A stretch of 64,000 nucleotides of DNA from Nonomuraea roseoviolacea subsp. carminata. Lineage in GTDB: Bacteria; Actinomycetota; Actinomycetes; Streptosporangiales; Streptosporangiaceae. Position 1 is the stretch's first letter. Each line of letters begins with the position of its first letter. The DNA is taken from positions 8,841,001 to 8,905,000 of the forward strand of contig NZ_JAMZEC010000001.1 of NCBI RefSeq assembly GCF_024172185.1, in the 5' to 3' direction. The notes beneath the pieces were generated by a model, which saw only the letters and a list, made by a program, of their open reading frames with translations, had not been told where the DNA came from and did no database searches. This document shows, in pieces, positions 34,365 to 42,250 of this stretch. The position numbers were made by a program, and so were the translations under genes.

Positions 34365-35468
34365 CTAGGGAGATTCGGCGGCGCGGCGTTCGCGGTAGGC
34401 GCGCTGGCGGCAGGCCGGTGAGCAGTACGCACGGGGACGCCCGGACTGCGGCCGTTCGACCGGCGTGCCGCACATCCGGCACACCAACCTTTCGTCACGC
34501 GTTTCGTCACGAGCCCCGGCGCCGGAGCGTCGCCGGACGAGCAGTTCGATCCCGTCGAGCAGCCGGGCCAGGCCGAAGGCGAAGGAGTCCTCGGGGTGGT
34601 CGTAGCCGCCCTCCTCCCACAGCCGCGTGAGCGTCGGATAGCGCTCGAACCGCTCGAACAGCGCCTGCCGGGCGCCCCACCACTCCTCGTCGCTCACGCC
34701 GCTGCGGCGCTCGGCCTCGGCGGCCTCCACGAGCCGCAACGCCTCGGCGTCGACGAACCGCCCGACGAGACCCACGACGGCGAGCACCTCCGAGGGGGAC
34801 AGGCCGGTGCCGGCGACGGCGGCCAGCATGCGCTCGTAGTAGGCGACGGCGTTCGGGCCGGGCAGGTGGCGGACGCCGCGCGTCTCCGCGAGCCACGGGT
34901 GACGCCGCCGGATCACCCAGCCCTGGCGCGCGAACGCCTCCAGCCGCTCCCTCCAGCCCTCACGACGCCTCGCACCGCGCTCTTGGCCGTGCCCCTCACC
35001 AGGCCCCTCACCAGGCCCCTCGCCAGGCCCCTCGCCAGGCCCCTCGCCAGGCTCCTCGCCGCGCCCCTCACCGCGATCTTCGCCGTGCCTCTCACCGGGC
35101 CCCTCGCCGTGCCGCTTGCCGCGCTCCCCGTCAGACCCCTCCTCGCGCGTCCCGGACGGCTCGGCGAGCTCGGCGAGGACGGCGTCGCGCATGAGGTCGA
35201 CGAGCTGGTCGCGCCCGGGCACGTGCCGGTAGAGCGACATGGTGGTGAACCCGAGCCGGTCGGCCACCTTGCGCATGGACAGCCCGGCCAGCCCTTCGGC
35301 GTCGGCCAGCTCGACGGCCGCGCGCACGATCCGGTCCAGGTCGAGCCCCTGCCGCGCCCCGCGCCTCGCACCGCCGCCGGCGTCGCCCGCACCACCGGCG
35401 TCGGCGTCGGCGTCGCGCCACAGCAGCTCCATGCCACGCCGCGGATCCTCCGCCTCGCTTCTCGCCAT
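34365..35468 (-). CDS. TetR-family regulator with GEGP linker and C-terminal zinc-finger
   Basis: A 367-aa protein, much longer than typical TetR (~200). HTH at ~62-93 (LSMRKVADRLGFTTMSLYRHVPGRDQLVDLM). Residues ~105-168 are a highly charged GEGP/ERHGE repeat linker encoded by 12-bp units. A TetR_C-type ligand domain then follows (QGWVIRRRHPWLAETRG, PNAVAYYERMLAAVAGTGLS, YPTLTRLWEEGGYDHPEDSFAFGLARLLDGIELL). The end is a four-Cys zinc ribbon, CRMCGTP...AYCSPACRQRAYRERR. It is divergent from the beta-helix gene over a 33-bp palindrome that is its likely operator. Confidence 0.9.
   Translation of the reverse strand: MARSEAEDPRRGMELLWRDADADAGGAGDAGGGARRGARQGLDLDRIVRAAVELADAEGLAGLSMRKVADRLGFTTMSLYRHVPGRDQLVDLMRDAVLAELAEPSGTREEGSDGERGKRHGEGPGERHGEDRGEGRGEEPGEGPGEGPGEGPGEGPGEGHGQERGARRREGWRERLEAFARQGWVIRRRHPWLAETRGVRHLPGPNAVAYYERMLAAVAGTGLSPSEVLAVVGLVGRFVDAEALRLVEAAEAERRSGVSDEEWWGARQALFERFERYPTLTRLWEEGGYDHPEDSFAFGLARLLDGIELLVRRRSGAGARDETRDERLVCRMCGTPVERPQSGRPRAYCSPACRQRAYRERRAAESP
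34990..35075 (-). repeat. 12-bp in-frame repeat in the TetR linker
   Basis: Successive CAGGCCCCTCGC-type 12-bp units encode EGPG/GEGP on the minus strand. The unit keeps the reading frame. The tract joins the HTH and ligand domains, where length changes should be tolerated. Confidence 0.85.
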
Positions 35469-35471
35469 CAC

Positions 35472-35504
35472 GTTTATGGTATACACCTTGTGTACGCCAT
35501 AAAC
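35472..35504. promoter_or_regulatory. large TetR-type operator in a divergent promoter
   Basis: A 33-bp imperfect palindrome: left arm GTTTATGGTATACAC, centre CTT, right arm GTGTACGCCATAAAC, with 13 of 15 positions matching. It covers the start region of the TetR gene and lies 25 bp from the beta-helix start, so binding would affect both genes. Confidence 0.75.
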
Positions 35505-35528
35505 ATGCGAACCGTGGAGGACCCGTTC

Positions 35529-37310
35529 ATGATCGAGATCTTCGTGGCCCCGGGCGGGGACGACTCCGGGCCCGGCACGCGCGAGCGGCCGTTCGCCACA
35601 CCCGGCCGGGCCCGCGACGCGGCCCGCGCCGCCGCCGGGGAGGTGCTGGTCCAGTTCCGCGGCGGGACGTACCCGCTGGCGGAGCCGCTGGAGCTGACCG
35701 CGGCCGACTCCGGCCGCGACGGCCACCGGATCGTCTACCAGTCCTTCGGCTACGGCACTCCCGGCCAGGAGGAGGTGGTCCTGAGCGGAGGACGCGGGGT
35801 GACCGTGCGGGAGGAGAGCGGCGGCGTGTGGACGGCCGTCGTCGGCGGCCTGGAGCCGCGCCAGCTCCACGTGGCGGGACGCAGGGCCGAGCGCGCCTCG
35901 ATCGACGCCCTGCCCGGCGCGGCGGCCATGACCGAGACCGGCTACACGACCGACAGCCCCGGCCCGCTCGGCTGGCGCAGCCCTGGCGACGTGGAGTTCG
36001 TCCACCGGGGCGTCTACCCGTGGACCGAGGCGCGCTGCGGCGTGGCCGCCGTCGCCGCCGAGGACGGCACGACGGTCGTCACCATGGCGCAGCCCGCGTT
36101 CGGCCGGGCCCTCGACCTGTACAACTCCACCTGGCAGGGCATGACCACGCGCGGCCCCGGGTTACCCACCAGGATCGAGAACGACGCGACGTTCCTCACG
36201 CGGCCCGGCACGTTCGTGGTGGAGCGCCCGGCGCCCGGCGCCCACGTCCTGCGCTACCTGCCGCGGCCGGGCGAGCGTCCCGAGGACGTGGTCGTCCCGG
36301 CCCTGGAGACGCTGCTGCGGATCACCGGCGCGCGGGACGTGTCGCTGCGCGGGCTGACGTTCGCCGACGCCACCTGGACCCGGCCGAGCGGTCCCGAGGG
36401 GTTCCTCCACTACCACGGGAGCGGCTTCTACGAGGGCGGCCCGATCTTCACGGTGTCGCTGGGCGAGGGCGTGGGCTCGGTCAGCGTGCCCGCCGAGTCC
36501 GTCACGATCCCGGCGTGCGTGGTGCTCGACGACGTGTCCGGGGTGACGGTCGAGGGCTGCCGCTTCACCCGGCTGGGCGCCACCGGCCTCGGCGTGAGCG
36601 GCGGCGCGGACGTCACGGTGCGCGGCTGCGACTTCGACACGCTGTCCGCCGGGGCCCTCACGGTCACGCGGGGCGCCCGCGACGTGCTGGTCGAGGACAA
36701 CTGGATCCACCACGTCGGGCTCGACTACCCCGGCTCCCCCGGCGTCGCCGTCCAGGGCACGACCAGATGCACGGTCTCCCGCAACCACGTCGCCGAGACG
36801 CCGCACTGCGGCATCGTCGCCGGGCCCGGCCGGGGCACGCGCATCCTGGGCAACGTCACCACCGGCACGATGAGCGTCCTGGCCGACGGGGGCGGCGTCT
36901 ACCTGTCCGGCCCCCAGGGCGAGTCGCACGAGGACGGCGCGGTGATCCGCGGCAACGTCATCACCGACACCCGCACCCCGTACAACTTCGGCCTGTACTG
37001 CGACTACGGCGCGGCGTGGGTCACCGTCGAGGACAACGTGGTGGCGCGCGCCGACACCACGGCGATCCTGCACGTGTCGCCGCCGCTGGAGCACCTGGTG
37101 TACCGGGGCAACGTGTGGGACGCCGACCCGATGGGCGCCGACGCGCCGCCGCCGGGCGTGACGTACGAGGGCAACACCACGCTCACCGACGAGGCCGAGC
37201 TGCTGGCCGCGACGGAGGCGGTCCGCTCGCGGGCGGGCCTGCTGACGCCCCGCCCGGGGCTCCCGGCGGAACCACCGGCCCTCTGGTCGACGAACGGCCC
37301 GAACGGGTGA
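35529..37310 (+). CDS. right-handed parallel beta-helix protein, carbohydrate-active type
   Basis: A 593-aa protein starting IEIFVAPGGDDSGPGTRERPFATPGRARDAARA, the entry signature of beta-helix glycoside hydrolases/polysaccharide lyases (GH120/GH141-like). Many beta-helix turns follow (VVLDDVSGVTVEGCRFTRLG, VSGGADVTVRGCDFDTL, ARDVLVEDNWIHHVG, RCTVSRNHVAETPHCGIVAG). There is no signal peptide, so export is uncertain. ATG 35529 has GGAGG eight bases upstream. It is divergent from the TetR gene; with the SMP-30 gene downstream (opposite strand) it suggests sugar-acid metabolism (inference). Confidence 0.9.
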   Translation: MIEIFVAPGGDDSGPGTRERPFATPGRARDAARAAAGEVLVQFRGGTYPLAEPLELTAADSGRDGHRIVYQSFGYGTPGQEEVVLSGGRGVTVREESGGVWTAVVGGLEPRQLHVAGRRAERASIDALPGAAAMTETGYTTDSPGPLGWRSPGDVEFVHRGVYPWTEARCGVAAVAAEDGTTVVTMAQPAFGRALDLYNSTWQGMTTRGPGLPTRIENDATFLTRPGTFVVERPAPGAHVLRYLPRPGERPEDVVVPALETLLRITGARDVSLRGLTFADATWTRPSGPEGFLHYHGSGFYEGGPIFTVSLGEGVGSVSVPAESVTIPACVVLDDVSGVTVEGCRFTRLGATGLGVSGGADVTVRGCDFDTLSAGALTVTRGARDVLVEDNWIHHVGLDYPGSPGVAVQGTTRCTVSRNHVAETPHCGIVAGPGRGTRILGNVTTGTMSVLADGGGVYLSGPQGESHEDGAVIRGNVITDTRTPYNFGLYCDYGAAWVTVEDNVVARADTTAILHVSPPLEHLVYRGNVWDADPMGADAPPPGVTYEGNTTLTDEAELLAATEAVRSRAGLLTPRPGLPAEPPALWSTNGPNG

Positions 37311-37373
37311 AGGAGACGTGAAGGGCGCGGCCGTCGCGGTTCCGCGACGCTGAGCGGTTTCGTCACCGCATCG

Positions 37374-38237
37374 TCACAGCGTCGTCTGGAGGACCGGCCG
37401 GCCGGGGACGCCCGGGTCGGCCGCGAAGACCGCGCCGGCGGCCGGCTGCTCGGCCCGGTCCACGCCGTGGGCCGAACTGGTGACGAACAGCCGGTCCAGC
37501 CCCTCCCCGCCGAACGTCACCGCCGTCACGTTGACCACCGGCAGCTCCACGACCGCCTCCAGCGTCCCGTCGGGACCGTAGCGGTGGACGGCGCCGCCGC
37601 CCCACAGCGCCACCCAGACCCCGCCCTCGGCGTCCACGGTCAGGCCGTCGGGGGCGCCCCGTTCCGGATCGACGGACACGAACGGCCGCCGCTCCCACAA
37701 CCCGCGTCCCGGTTCGTAGTCGAACACGTCGACCCGTCCCGTCGCCGTGTCGGCGTAGTAGGCCAGCGTCCCGTCCGGGCTGAAGTCGAACCCGTTGGAG
37801 ATCGTCACCCCGGGCACCACCACGCGCAGCGAACCGTCCGGCTCGGCCACGTACAGGTCGCCGGCCCCGGGCGTCTCGTCGTAGGCCATGGTGCCGATGT
37901 AGAAGCGCCCGTCGGGGTCGCAGCCGCCGTCGTTCATCCGGATGCCCGGGTCGCTCCACCGCTCCCCCAGCGAGCGCAGCGGCGCGTCCAGGTCGTCGGC
38001 GTCGGCGAGCAGCAGCTCGCGTTCGCCCGCCACCACGTAGCCGCCGGCCGCGCGGGGCCGGAGGGCCGCCGCCACCTTCCCGGTGCGGCGGCGGCGCACG
38101 GTCCCGTCGGCGTCCAGGTGCAGCACGTCACCGGCCAGCATGTCGACCCAGCGCAGGCCGCCCCAGCGGGCGCACCACACGGGTCCTTCGGCGTGCTCGG
38201 CGACGGGGCCGGTCACGGGCTCGACGGCGATGGTCAT
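37374..38237 (-). CDS. SMP-30/gluconolactonase-type protein
   Basis: A 287-aa beta-propeller of the SMP-30 family: GPVWCARWGGLRWVDMLAGDVLHLD, the metal Asn/Asp region RMNDGGCDPDGRFYIGTM, TISNGFDFSPDGTLAYYADT and GAPDGLTVDAEGGVWVALW. Hydrolyses sugar lactones or similar (family knowledge). ATG 38237 follows AGAGGAG; an earlier in-frame start lacks a site. It lies convergent to the beta-helix gene. Confidence 0.93.
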   Translation of the reverse strand: MTIAVEPVTGPVAEHAEGPVWCARWGGLRWVDMLAGDVLHLDADGTVRRRRTGKVAAALRPRAAGGYVVAGERELLLADADDLDAPLRSLGERWSDPGIRMNDGGCDPDGRFYIGTMAYDETPGAGDLYVAEPDGSLRVVVPGVTISNGFDFSPDGTLAYYADTATGRVDVFDYEPGRGLWERRPFVSVDPERGAPDGLTVDAEGGVWVALWGGGAVHRYGPDGTLEAVVELPVVNVTAVTFGGEGLDRLFVTSSAHGVDRAEQPAAGAVFAADPGVPGRPVLQTTL

Positions 38238-38366
38238 GGCGTGCTCCTCTCGGTGCGGCCGCGTTCGCCGCGTTGCCGCCAAGAGGCAGACTGCCACGGA
38301 CCCGCCCCGCATAACGTCAGGCCGGCGAGCGCGTCCCGTTCTCCTCCGGGTACGCCCGGGATCACG

Positions 38367-38843
38367 TCAGGCGGACGCCCGCGTCCTGCTCTCCTCCGGC
38401 ACGCCCGCCCGTCGCGGTGCGGCGAACGTGGCCAGCACGAGCAGGAGGGCGCTCTGGGCGAGCATGCCGGGCGCGAGGGGCGGGGTCGGCCCGACCGTCT
38501 TCGACAGGGCGTACCACCACTGGGTGAGCGGGCCGAGCGTGTCCCACGTGTCCGCGTACCGCTGGTCGAGCGGGCCCGAGGCGAGGTTGACGGACACGTG
38601 CTCGTACACGCCGAACAGCGCGGCCAGCAGGACGACCCCGGCGAGCACCCGGACGACGGCGGCCCCGCGCGGCGAGCGGCCGAACGCGCACAGCGCGAGG
38701 GCGAGCACGAGCACCCCCAGCGTGGCCCACGGCACGAGCTGCTCCCACGACTGCCAGTGGCGTTCCGCCGCCAGCTCGAAGGCGGCGCCGCCGACGCTGA
38801 TCGCGGCGACGGCGAGCAGGCCATGGCGCAGGGTCAGGGTCAT
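38367..38843 (-). CDS. membrane protein of unknown function (158 aa)
   Basis: Four hydrophobic helices (LRHGLLAVAAISVGGAAFELA, LVPWATLGVLVLALALCAFG, AAVVRVLAGVVLLAALFGVYE, GMLAQSALLLVLATFAAP). Between helices 3 and 4 is a polar loop with VNLASGPLDQRYADTWDTLGPLTQWWYALSKTVG. ATG 38843 overlaps the lipoprotein stop as ATGA, so the two are translated together and may form a complex in the membrane. The family is not recognised. Confidence 0.75.
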   Translation of the reverse strand: MTLTLRHGLLAVAAISVGGAAFELAAERHWQSWEQLVPWATLGVLVLALALCAFGRSPRGAAVVRVLAGVVLLAALFGVYEHVSVNLASGPLDQRYADTWDTLGPLTQWWYALSKTVGPTPPLAPGMLAQSALLLVLATFAAPRRAGVPEESRTRASA

Positions 38844-39202
38844 GGCGTCAGCGCCGATACGATCTTGTTGACGGTGTCCTCGCCCGGGTTGTACTTGGCG
38901 AGGTTCTGCCGCAACGAGGTGAGATCGGCGTCGTCGGCCGCGTACGGGCGGTACTCGACGACCTCCTCGGCCCACCGCTCGGGGTTGTCCACGCCGGCGG
39001 CCTTGAGGGCGGCGGCGATCTTGGACTCGTCGGCGGTGTTCGCCGAGACCTTGCCTGCCGTGGCGGCCGTCGTCGCTGTCGTGGCTGTCGTGGCTGTCGT
39101 GGCGCCGGCGGCGGGCGCCTGGTCGCTCGCCGTCCCGGACGCCGAGCAGGCCGCCGTCGCGAGCCCGGCGACCAGGGCCGCCGCCACGAGCTTGATCTTC
39201 AT
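38840..39202 (-). CDS. small secreted lipoprotein (120 aa)
   Basis: Lipoprotein signal KLVAAALVAGLATAAC with the lipobox cysteine, then a TTATTATTATTAATAG spacer and a folded-looking C-terminus (ESKIAAALKAAGVDNPERWAEEVVEYRPYAADDADLTSLRQNLAKYNPGEDTVNKIVSALTP). The start is ATG 39202 or ATG 39211. Exposed at the outer face of the membrane (inference). Co-translated with the membrane protein downstream. The function is unknown; the Thr/Ala tract is another local expansion. Confidence 0.8.
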   Translation of the reverse strand: MKIKLVAAALVAGLATAACSASGTASDQAPAAGATTATTATTATTAATAGKVSANTADESKIAAALKAAGVDNPERWAEEVVEYRPYAADDADLTSLRQNLAKYNPGEDTVNKIVSALTP

Positions 39203-39389
39203 GGGTGTCATCTGAGCCCATTCGGTACGGGGTTCTTGCGTTGACTCCCACGTTCTCCGGTTTGTCTCAAAGCTTTCTCGCCGCTTCATGAAGATCTGCT
39301 GAGAATGTGCCGTTGTCCGTTTTAGCCGGTTTGCTGGAACCGCGCCCGGACGCCGCTCGTTGTCCCGGTACCTACGCCGAAGGAGGAAC

Positions 39390-39593
39390 ATGGGCTGGCA
39401 CTACAGTAAGTCGATCAAGGTCGGGCCGTTCCGGGTCAACCTGTCACGGCACGGCGTGAGCCACAGCTTCGGCGGGCGCCGGTTCCACGTCACCTCCACG
39501 CCCGACGGCCGCCGGCACGTGTCGGTACGGCTGCCCGGCGGCTTCCACCTCGGCAAGACGTTCGGCGGACGGCACTACCGCGGACATTACTAA
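39390..39593 (+). CDS. DUF4236-domain protein (copy 1)
   Basis: A 67-aa basic protein: GWHYSKSIKVGPFRVNLSRHGVSHSFGG, RRFHVTSTPDGRRHVSVRLPGGFHLGKTFGGRHYRGHY. DUF4236 has the pattern ...KSx(x)xGPxRxNxSxxGxxxSxG... seen here. ATG 39390 has AAGGAGG upstream. Function unknown; usually a short cytoplasmic protein or fused to other domains. Tandem paralogue at 39676. Confidence 0.9.
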   Translation: MGWHYSKSIKVGPFRVNLSRHGVSHSFGGRRFHVTSTPDGRRHVSVRLPGGFHLGKTFGGRHYRGHY

Positions 39594-39675
39594 ACCCGAT
39601 ATATCGCGCTTTTCGTGGGTAGCTGATCGTCGTTCCGACATCTCTGCAGTCGAGGAAAGTCCAGGGAGGACGGCG

Positions 39676-39870
39676 ATGGGCTGGAGCTACCGGAAGTCGA
39701 TCAACGTGGGGCCGCTGCGGCTGAACCTGTCCCGGAGCGGTGTCGGACACAGCTGGGGCAACCGGCTGTTCCGGGTCACCAAGACCGCTGACGGCCGCAA
39801 GACCCTGTCGGTGAACCTGCCGGGCGGATTCCACTGGCGCAAGACGCTGAGCAGCCGTGCCAGAGACTGA
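39676..39870 (+). CDS. DUF4236-domain protein (copy 2)
   Basis: A 64-aa paralogue of the upstream gene: GWSYRKSINVGPLRLNLSRSGVGHSWGNRLFRVTKTADGRKTLSVNLPGGFHWRKTLSSRARD. It shares the full motif order, with ~55% identity by eye. ATG 39676 with GGGAGG upstream. The 82-bp gap between the copies has a TATATC-like AT-rich patch that may hold its own promoter. Confidence 0.88.
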   Translation: MGWSYRKSINVGPLRLNLSRSGVGHSWGNRLFRVTKTADGRKTLSVNLPGGFHWRKTLSSRARD

Positions 39871-39875
39871 GGCAG

Positions 39876-39898
39876 GCCGCCCGCCCCGAGAGGGCGGC
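39876..39898. terminator. hairpin after the DUF4236 pair
   Basis: Stem GCCGCCC / GGGCGGC with loop GCCCCGAGA, starting 6 bp after the second DUF4236 stop. A candidate terminator for the plus-strand pair; the GbsR-like gene converges from the right. Confidence 0.5.
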
Positions 39899-40024
39899 GC
39901 GCCTCATGAGCCCCGGCCGGGGCCGCCATGTCATCACCGGCGGCCCCGGCCCTTCGCGTCCACGCCGCGTCCGCGCACCTGACGCCGCGCGGCCGGTGGC
40001 CCGGCCTCGGCGCCCGCCGCCACG

Positions 40025-40732
40025 TCACCGCCGGCTTCGCATGGACAGGGCCTGCCGCCAGTGCTCGGCCGCCTGGCCCATGTCGTGGCCGAGGAACTCG
40101 AAGAACTGGCTGGTGGTACGGAGCCGGTCGCCGGTGGGCGTGTCGGCGCCGAAGATCCCGGCACCGTGCCGCGTGATGTCGGCGAAGATCCTTATCGACC
40201 TGGCGCTGGCCGCCCACGTGTGGTACCAGACGTCCACGTCGACGAAGTACCGCACCCGGCGCGCCTCACGCTCCCGGGCGACCATCCCCCTCTCCTCCAG
40301 CCACTTGGCGGCGTGGGAGATCGTCGCCGGGCTGACATGGAGCTGCTGGGCGAGCTCCGTGGCGGTCAGGCTGCCGGCCTCGCCGAGGAACAGCGCGGCG
40401 AACACCCTGGCCGCCATGGGCGCCATCCCGCCCTCGATCAGCATGGCGACGAACTGTTCCTCGAACTCCCGCGCCGTGCGGACGTCACGGTCGTCGGTGG
40501 TGTGCGGAACGCCGGCCTGGGGAGCGCGTTTGCGGCGGCGGGCGCGCCAGTTCGTCGCGTGTTGCGCGCGCGCCGCCCGGTAGCCGTGCGGGCCGCCGTT
40601 CCTGGCGATCTCGCGGGTGACGGTGGACCTGGAGCGCCCCAGCCGGCGGGCGATCTCCGCGTAGGTCAGGCCGGCCGCGAGGCCCTCGGCGATGCGGCGG
40701 CGATCCTCGGCGGTCAGCCGGCCTCCTGGCAT
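40025..40732 (-). CDS. GbsR/MarR-like regulator with N-terminal IS30-type HTH (paralogue 2)
   Basis: A 235-aa regulator with the same two-HTH design as the gene at 16069: LTAEDRRRIAEGLAAGLTYAEIARRLGRSRSTVTREIARNG, then MAARVFAALFLGEAGSLTATELAQQLHVSPATISHAAKWLEERGMVAREREARRVRYFVDVDVWYHTW. The C-terminal domain is shorter than in paralogue 1. ATG 40732; a longer start at 40783 is in frame but lies in the operator. It is divergent from the SDR gene, with GTTGCA half-sites between them. Confidence 0.9.
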   Translation of the reverse strand: MPGGRLTAEDRRRIAEGLAAGLTYAEIARRLGRSRSTVTREIARNGGPHGYRAARAQHATNWRARRRKRAPQAGVPHTTDDRDVRTAREFEEQFVAMLIEGGMAPMAARVFAALFLGEAGSLTATELAQQLHVSPATISHAAKWLEERGMVAREREARRVRYFVDVDVWYHTWAASARSIRIFADITRHGAGIFGADTPTGDRLRTTSQFFEFLGHDMGQAAEHWRQALSMRSRR

Positions 40733-40776
40733 GTCGTCCTCCCGGTCGAGCCCTCGCGGTACGCCACTGGAAGGCG

Positions 40777-40805
40777 GTTGCACTCAGCAGCAAGCTCATT
40801 GCACC
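40777..40805. promoter_or_regulatory. paired TTGCAC half-sites between regulator and SDR genes
   Basis: GTTGCAC at 40777-40783 and ATTGCACC at 40798-40805, in direct orientation 21 bp apart (two helical turns). They match the half-sites near the paralogous regulator at 15971-16021, supporting a shared recognition motif. Confidence 0.5.
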
Positions 40806-40902
40806 AATAAACCGCATCTGACCTGCGCATACGAGTTAAGCGAGTTGTCGCGTCGCGGAACGCGAGCCTAGCGTTTCCCCGGATCGAAGAGGAGGTTCCA
40901 CC

Positions 40903-41724
40903 ATGAAGAAGGTCGTTCTGATCACCGGCGCCTCCGCCGGCATCGGCAAGGCCACCGCGTTCGAACTCATCCGCGCCGGCCACACCGTCTACGGCGCCGC
41001 GCGGCGCGTGCACCGGATGGACGACATCCGCGACGCCGGCGGACACGTCCTGGCCCTGGACGCACGCCGGCCGGAGGACCTGGAGCGCGCCGTCGGCGCC
41101 GTCGTCGCCGAACAGGGGCGCATCGACGTACTGGTCAACAACGCCGGCACCGTCCTGCACGGCGCGGCCGAGGACATCCCCATCGACCTGGCGCGCGACC
41201 AGTTCGAGGTCAACGTGTTCGCCCCGGCCCGGCTGGCCCAGCTCGTCCTTCCGCACATGCGCGCGCAGGGGTCAGGCACGATCGTCAACGTCTCCTCCAT
41301 CGGCGGCGAGATCGCGCTGCCGCTCGGGTGCTGGTACTACGCGACCAAGCACGCGCTGGAGGCCTACTCCGACAGCCTGCGCATGGAGGTGGAGCCGTTC
41401 GGCATCGACGTCGTGATCATCCAGCCCGGCATCATCAAGACCGGGTTCGAGGACCACACGGCACGGGACCTGCGCGAGATCTCCGGCGCGACCGCGTACG
41501 GCGACATGGCCGAGGCCATGGCCAGGCGAGCCGAGACGCAGCTCGGTGAGAACACCCAGGGCAGCGACCCCGGCGTCGTCGCCACCGCCATCCGGCAGGC
41601 CGTCGAGGCCGGCAGACCCGAGACGCGCTACGCGGTCGGCTGGATGGCCGACAAGCTCCTGGAGCTCAACAAGACGCTGCCGGACCGCGAGTTCGACAAG
41701 CTCGTCACGAACGTCGCGAAGTAG
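40903..41724 (+). CDS. short-chain dehydrogenase/reductase
   Basis: A 273-aa NAD(P)-dependent oxidoreductase. Cofactor motif VLITGASAGIGKATA, structural NAG in VLVNNAGTVLHG, Ser in VNVSSIGG and catalytic YxxxK in CWYYATKHALEAYSD. VYGAARRVHRM after strand 2 suggests NADP. ATG 40903 follows GAGGAGG. It is divergent from the GbsR-like regulator, its likely controller. The C-terminal end (EFDKLVTNVAK) is usual for the classical group. Confidence 0.94.
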   Translation: MKKVVLITGASAGIGKATAFELIRAGHTVYGAARRVHRMDDIRDAGGHVLALDARRPEDLERAVGAVVAEQGRIDVLVNNAGTVLHGAAEDIPIDLARDQFEVNVFAPARLAQLVLPHMRAQGSGTIVNVSSIGGEIALPLGCWYYATKHALEAYSDSLRMEVEPFGIDVVIIQPGIIKTGFEDHTARDLREISGATAYGDMAEAMARRAETQLGENTQGSDPGVVATAIRQAVEAGRPETRYAVGWMADKLLELNKTLPDREFDKLVTNVAK

Positions 41725-42250
41725 CCCGCCACGAGGTCACACCCGTGACCGGCCAGGCCGCCCGACGCCGACGTCCCTGATTCAGCCGGACATCACCAGT
41801 CACCCGGACCCGAGCCCGACGAGAAGAGCCGGCCTACGAGGCGCACCGGGCGGTGGTACGTCAAGCGCGAGCGCGTCGGGCGGCGGCGCGCCGAGCAGGG
41901 GGCCGAGCGGAGGCCACGCCGAGCGGAGAACACGCCAAACGAAGGGCACGCCAAACGAAGGGCGCGCCGAACGGAGACGTGTCGAGCGAGGGCGCGCCCA
42001 TCCGGACCGCCCGGTGGGACAGCGGCGGCTCGAACGCTCCGTCATCCACCGGAGAGATCATGACGCCGACCCTCGACCCCGCCCACCCCCGGTCGTCCCA
42101 AGAACCCCCATCGCCTCGCCGGGGAAGACGCCCCCGCCTACGTCTACCAGGCCCGGCGTACGCCACCCGCCCCCTACAACCCTGGGAGTACGTCCCAGAT
42201 CAGACCTGGAGCCGACGAGACCCCCCACCCTCACCCTCTACTGTTCATCC
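41725..42250. repeat. gene-poor region with degenerate short repeats
   Basis: No gene is recognised between the SDR and the histidine kinase. The segment 41914-41978 has 16-bp imperfect tandem units (CACGCCAAACGAAGGG and GCCGAACGG/GCCGAGCGG variants). These resemble the GCCGAACG-type repeats at 2393-2697. The end of the region, before 42251, should contain the two-component operon promoter, but no clear element stands out. Confidence 0.6.
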
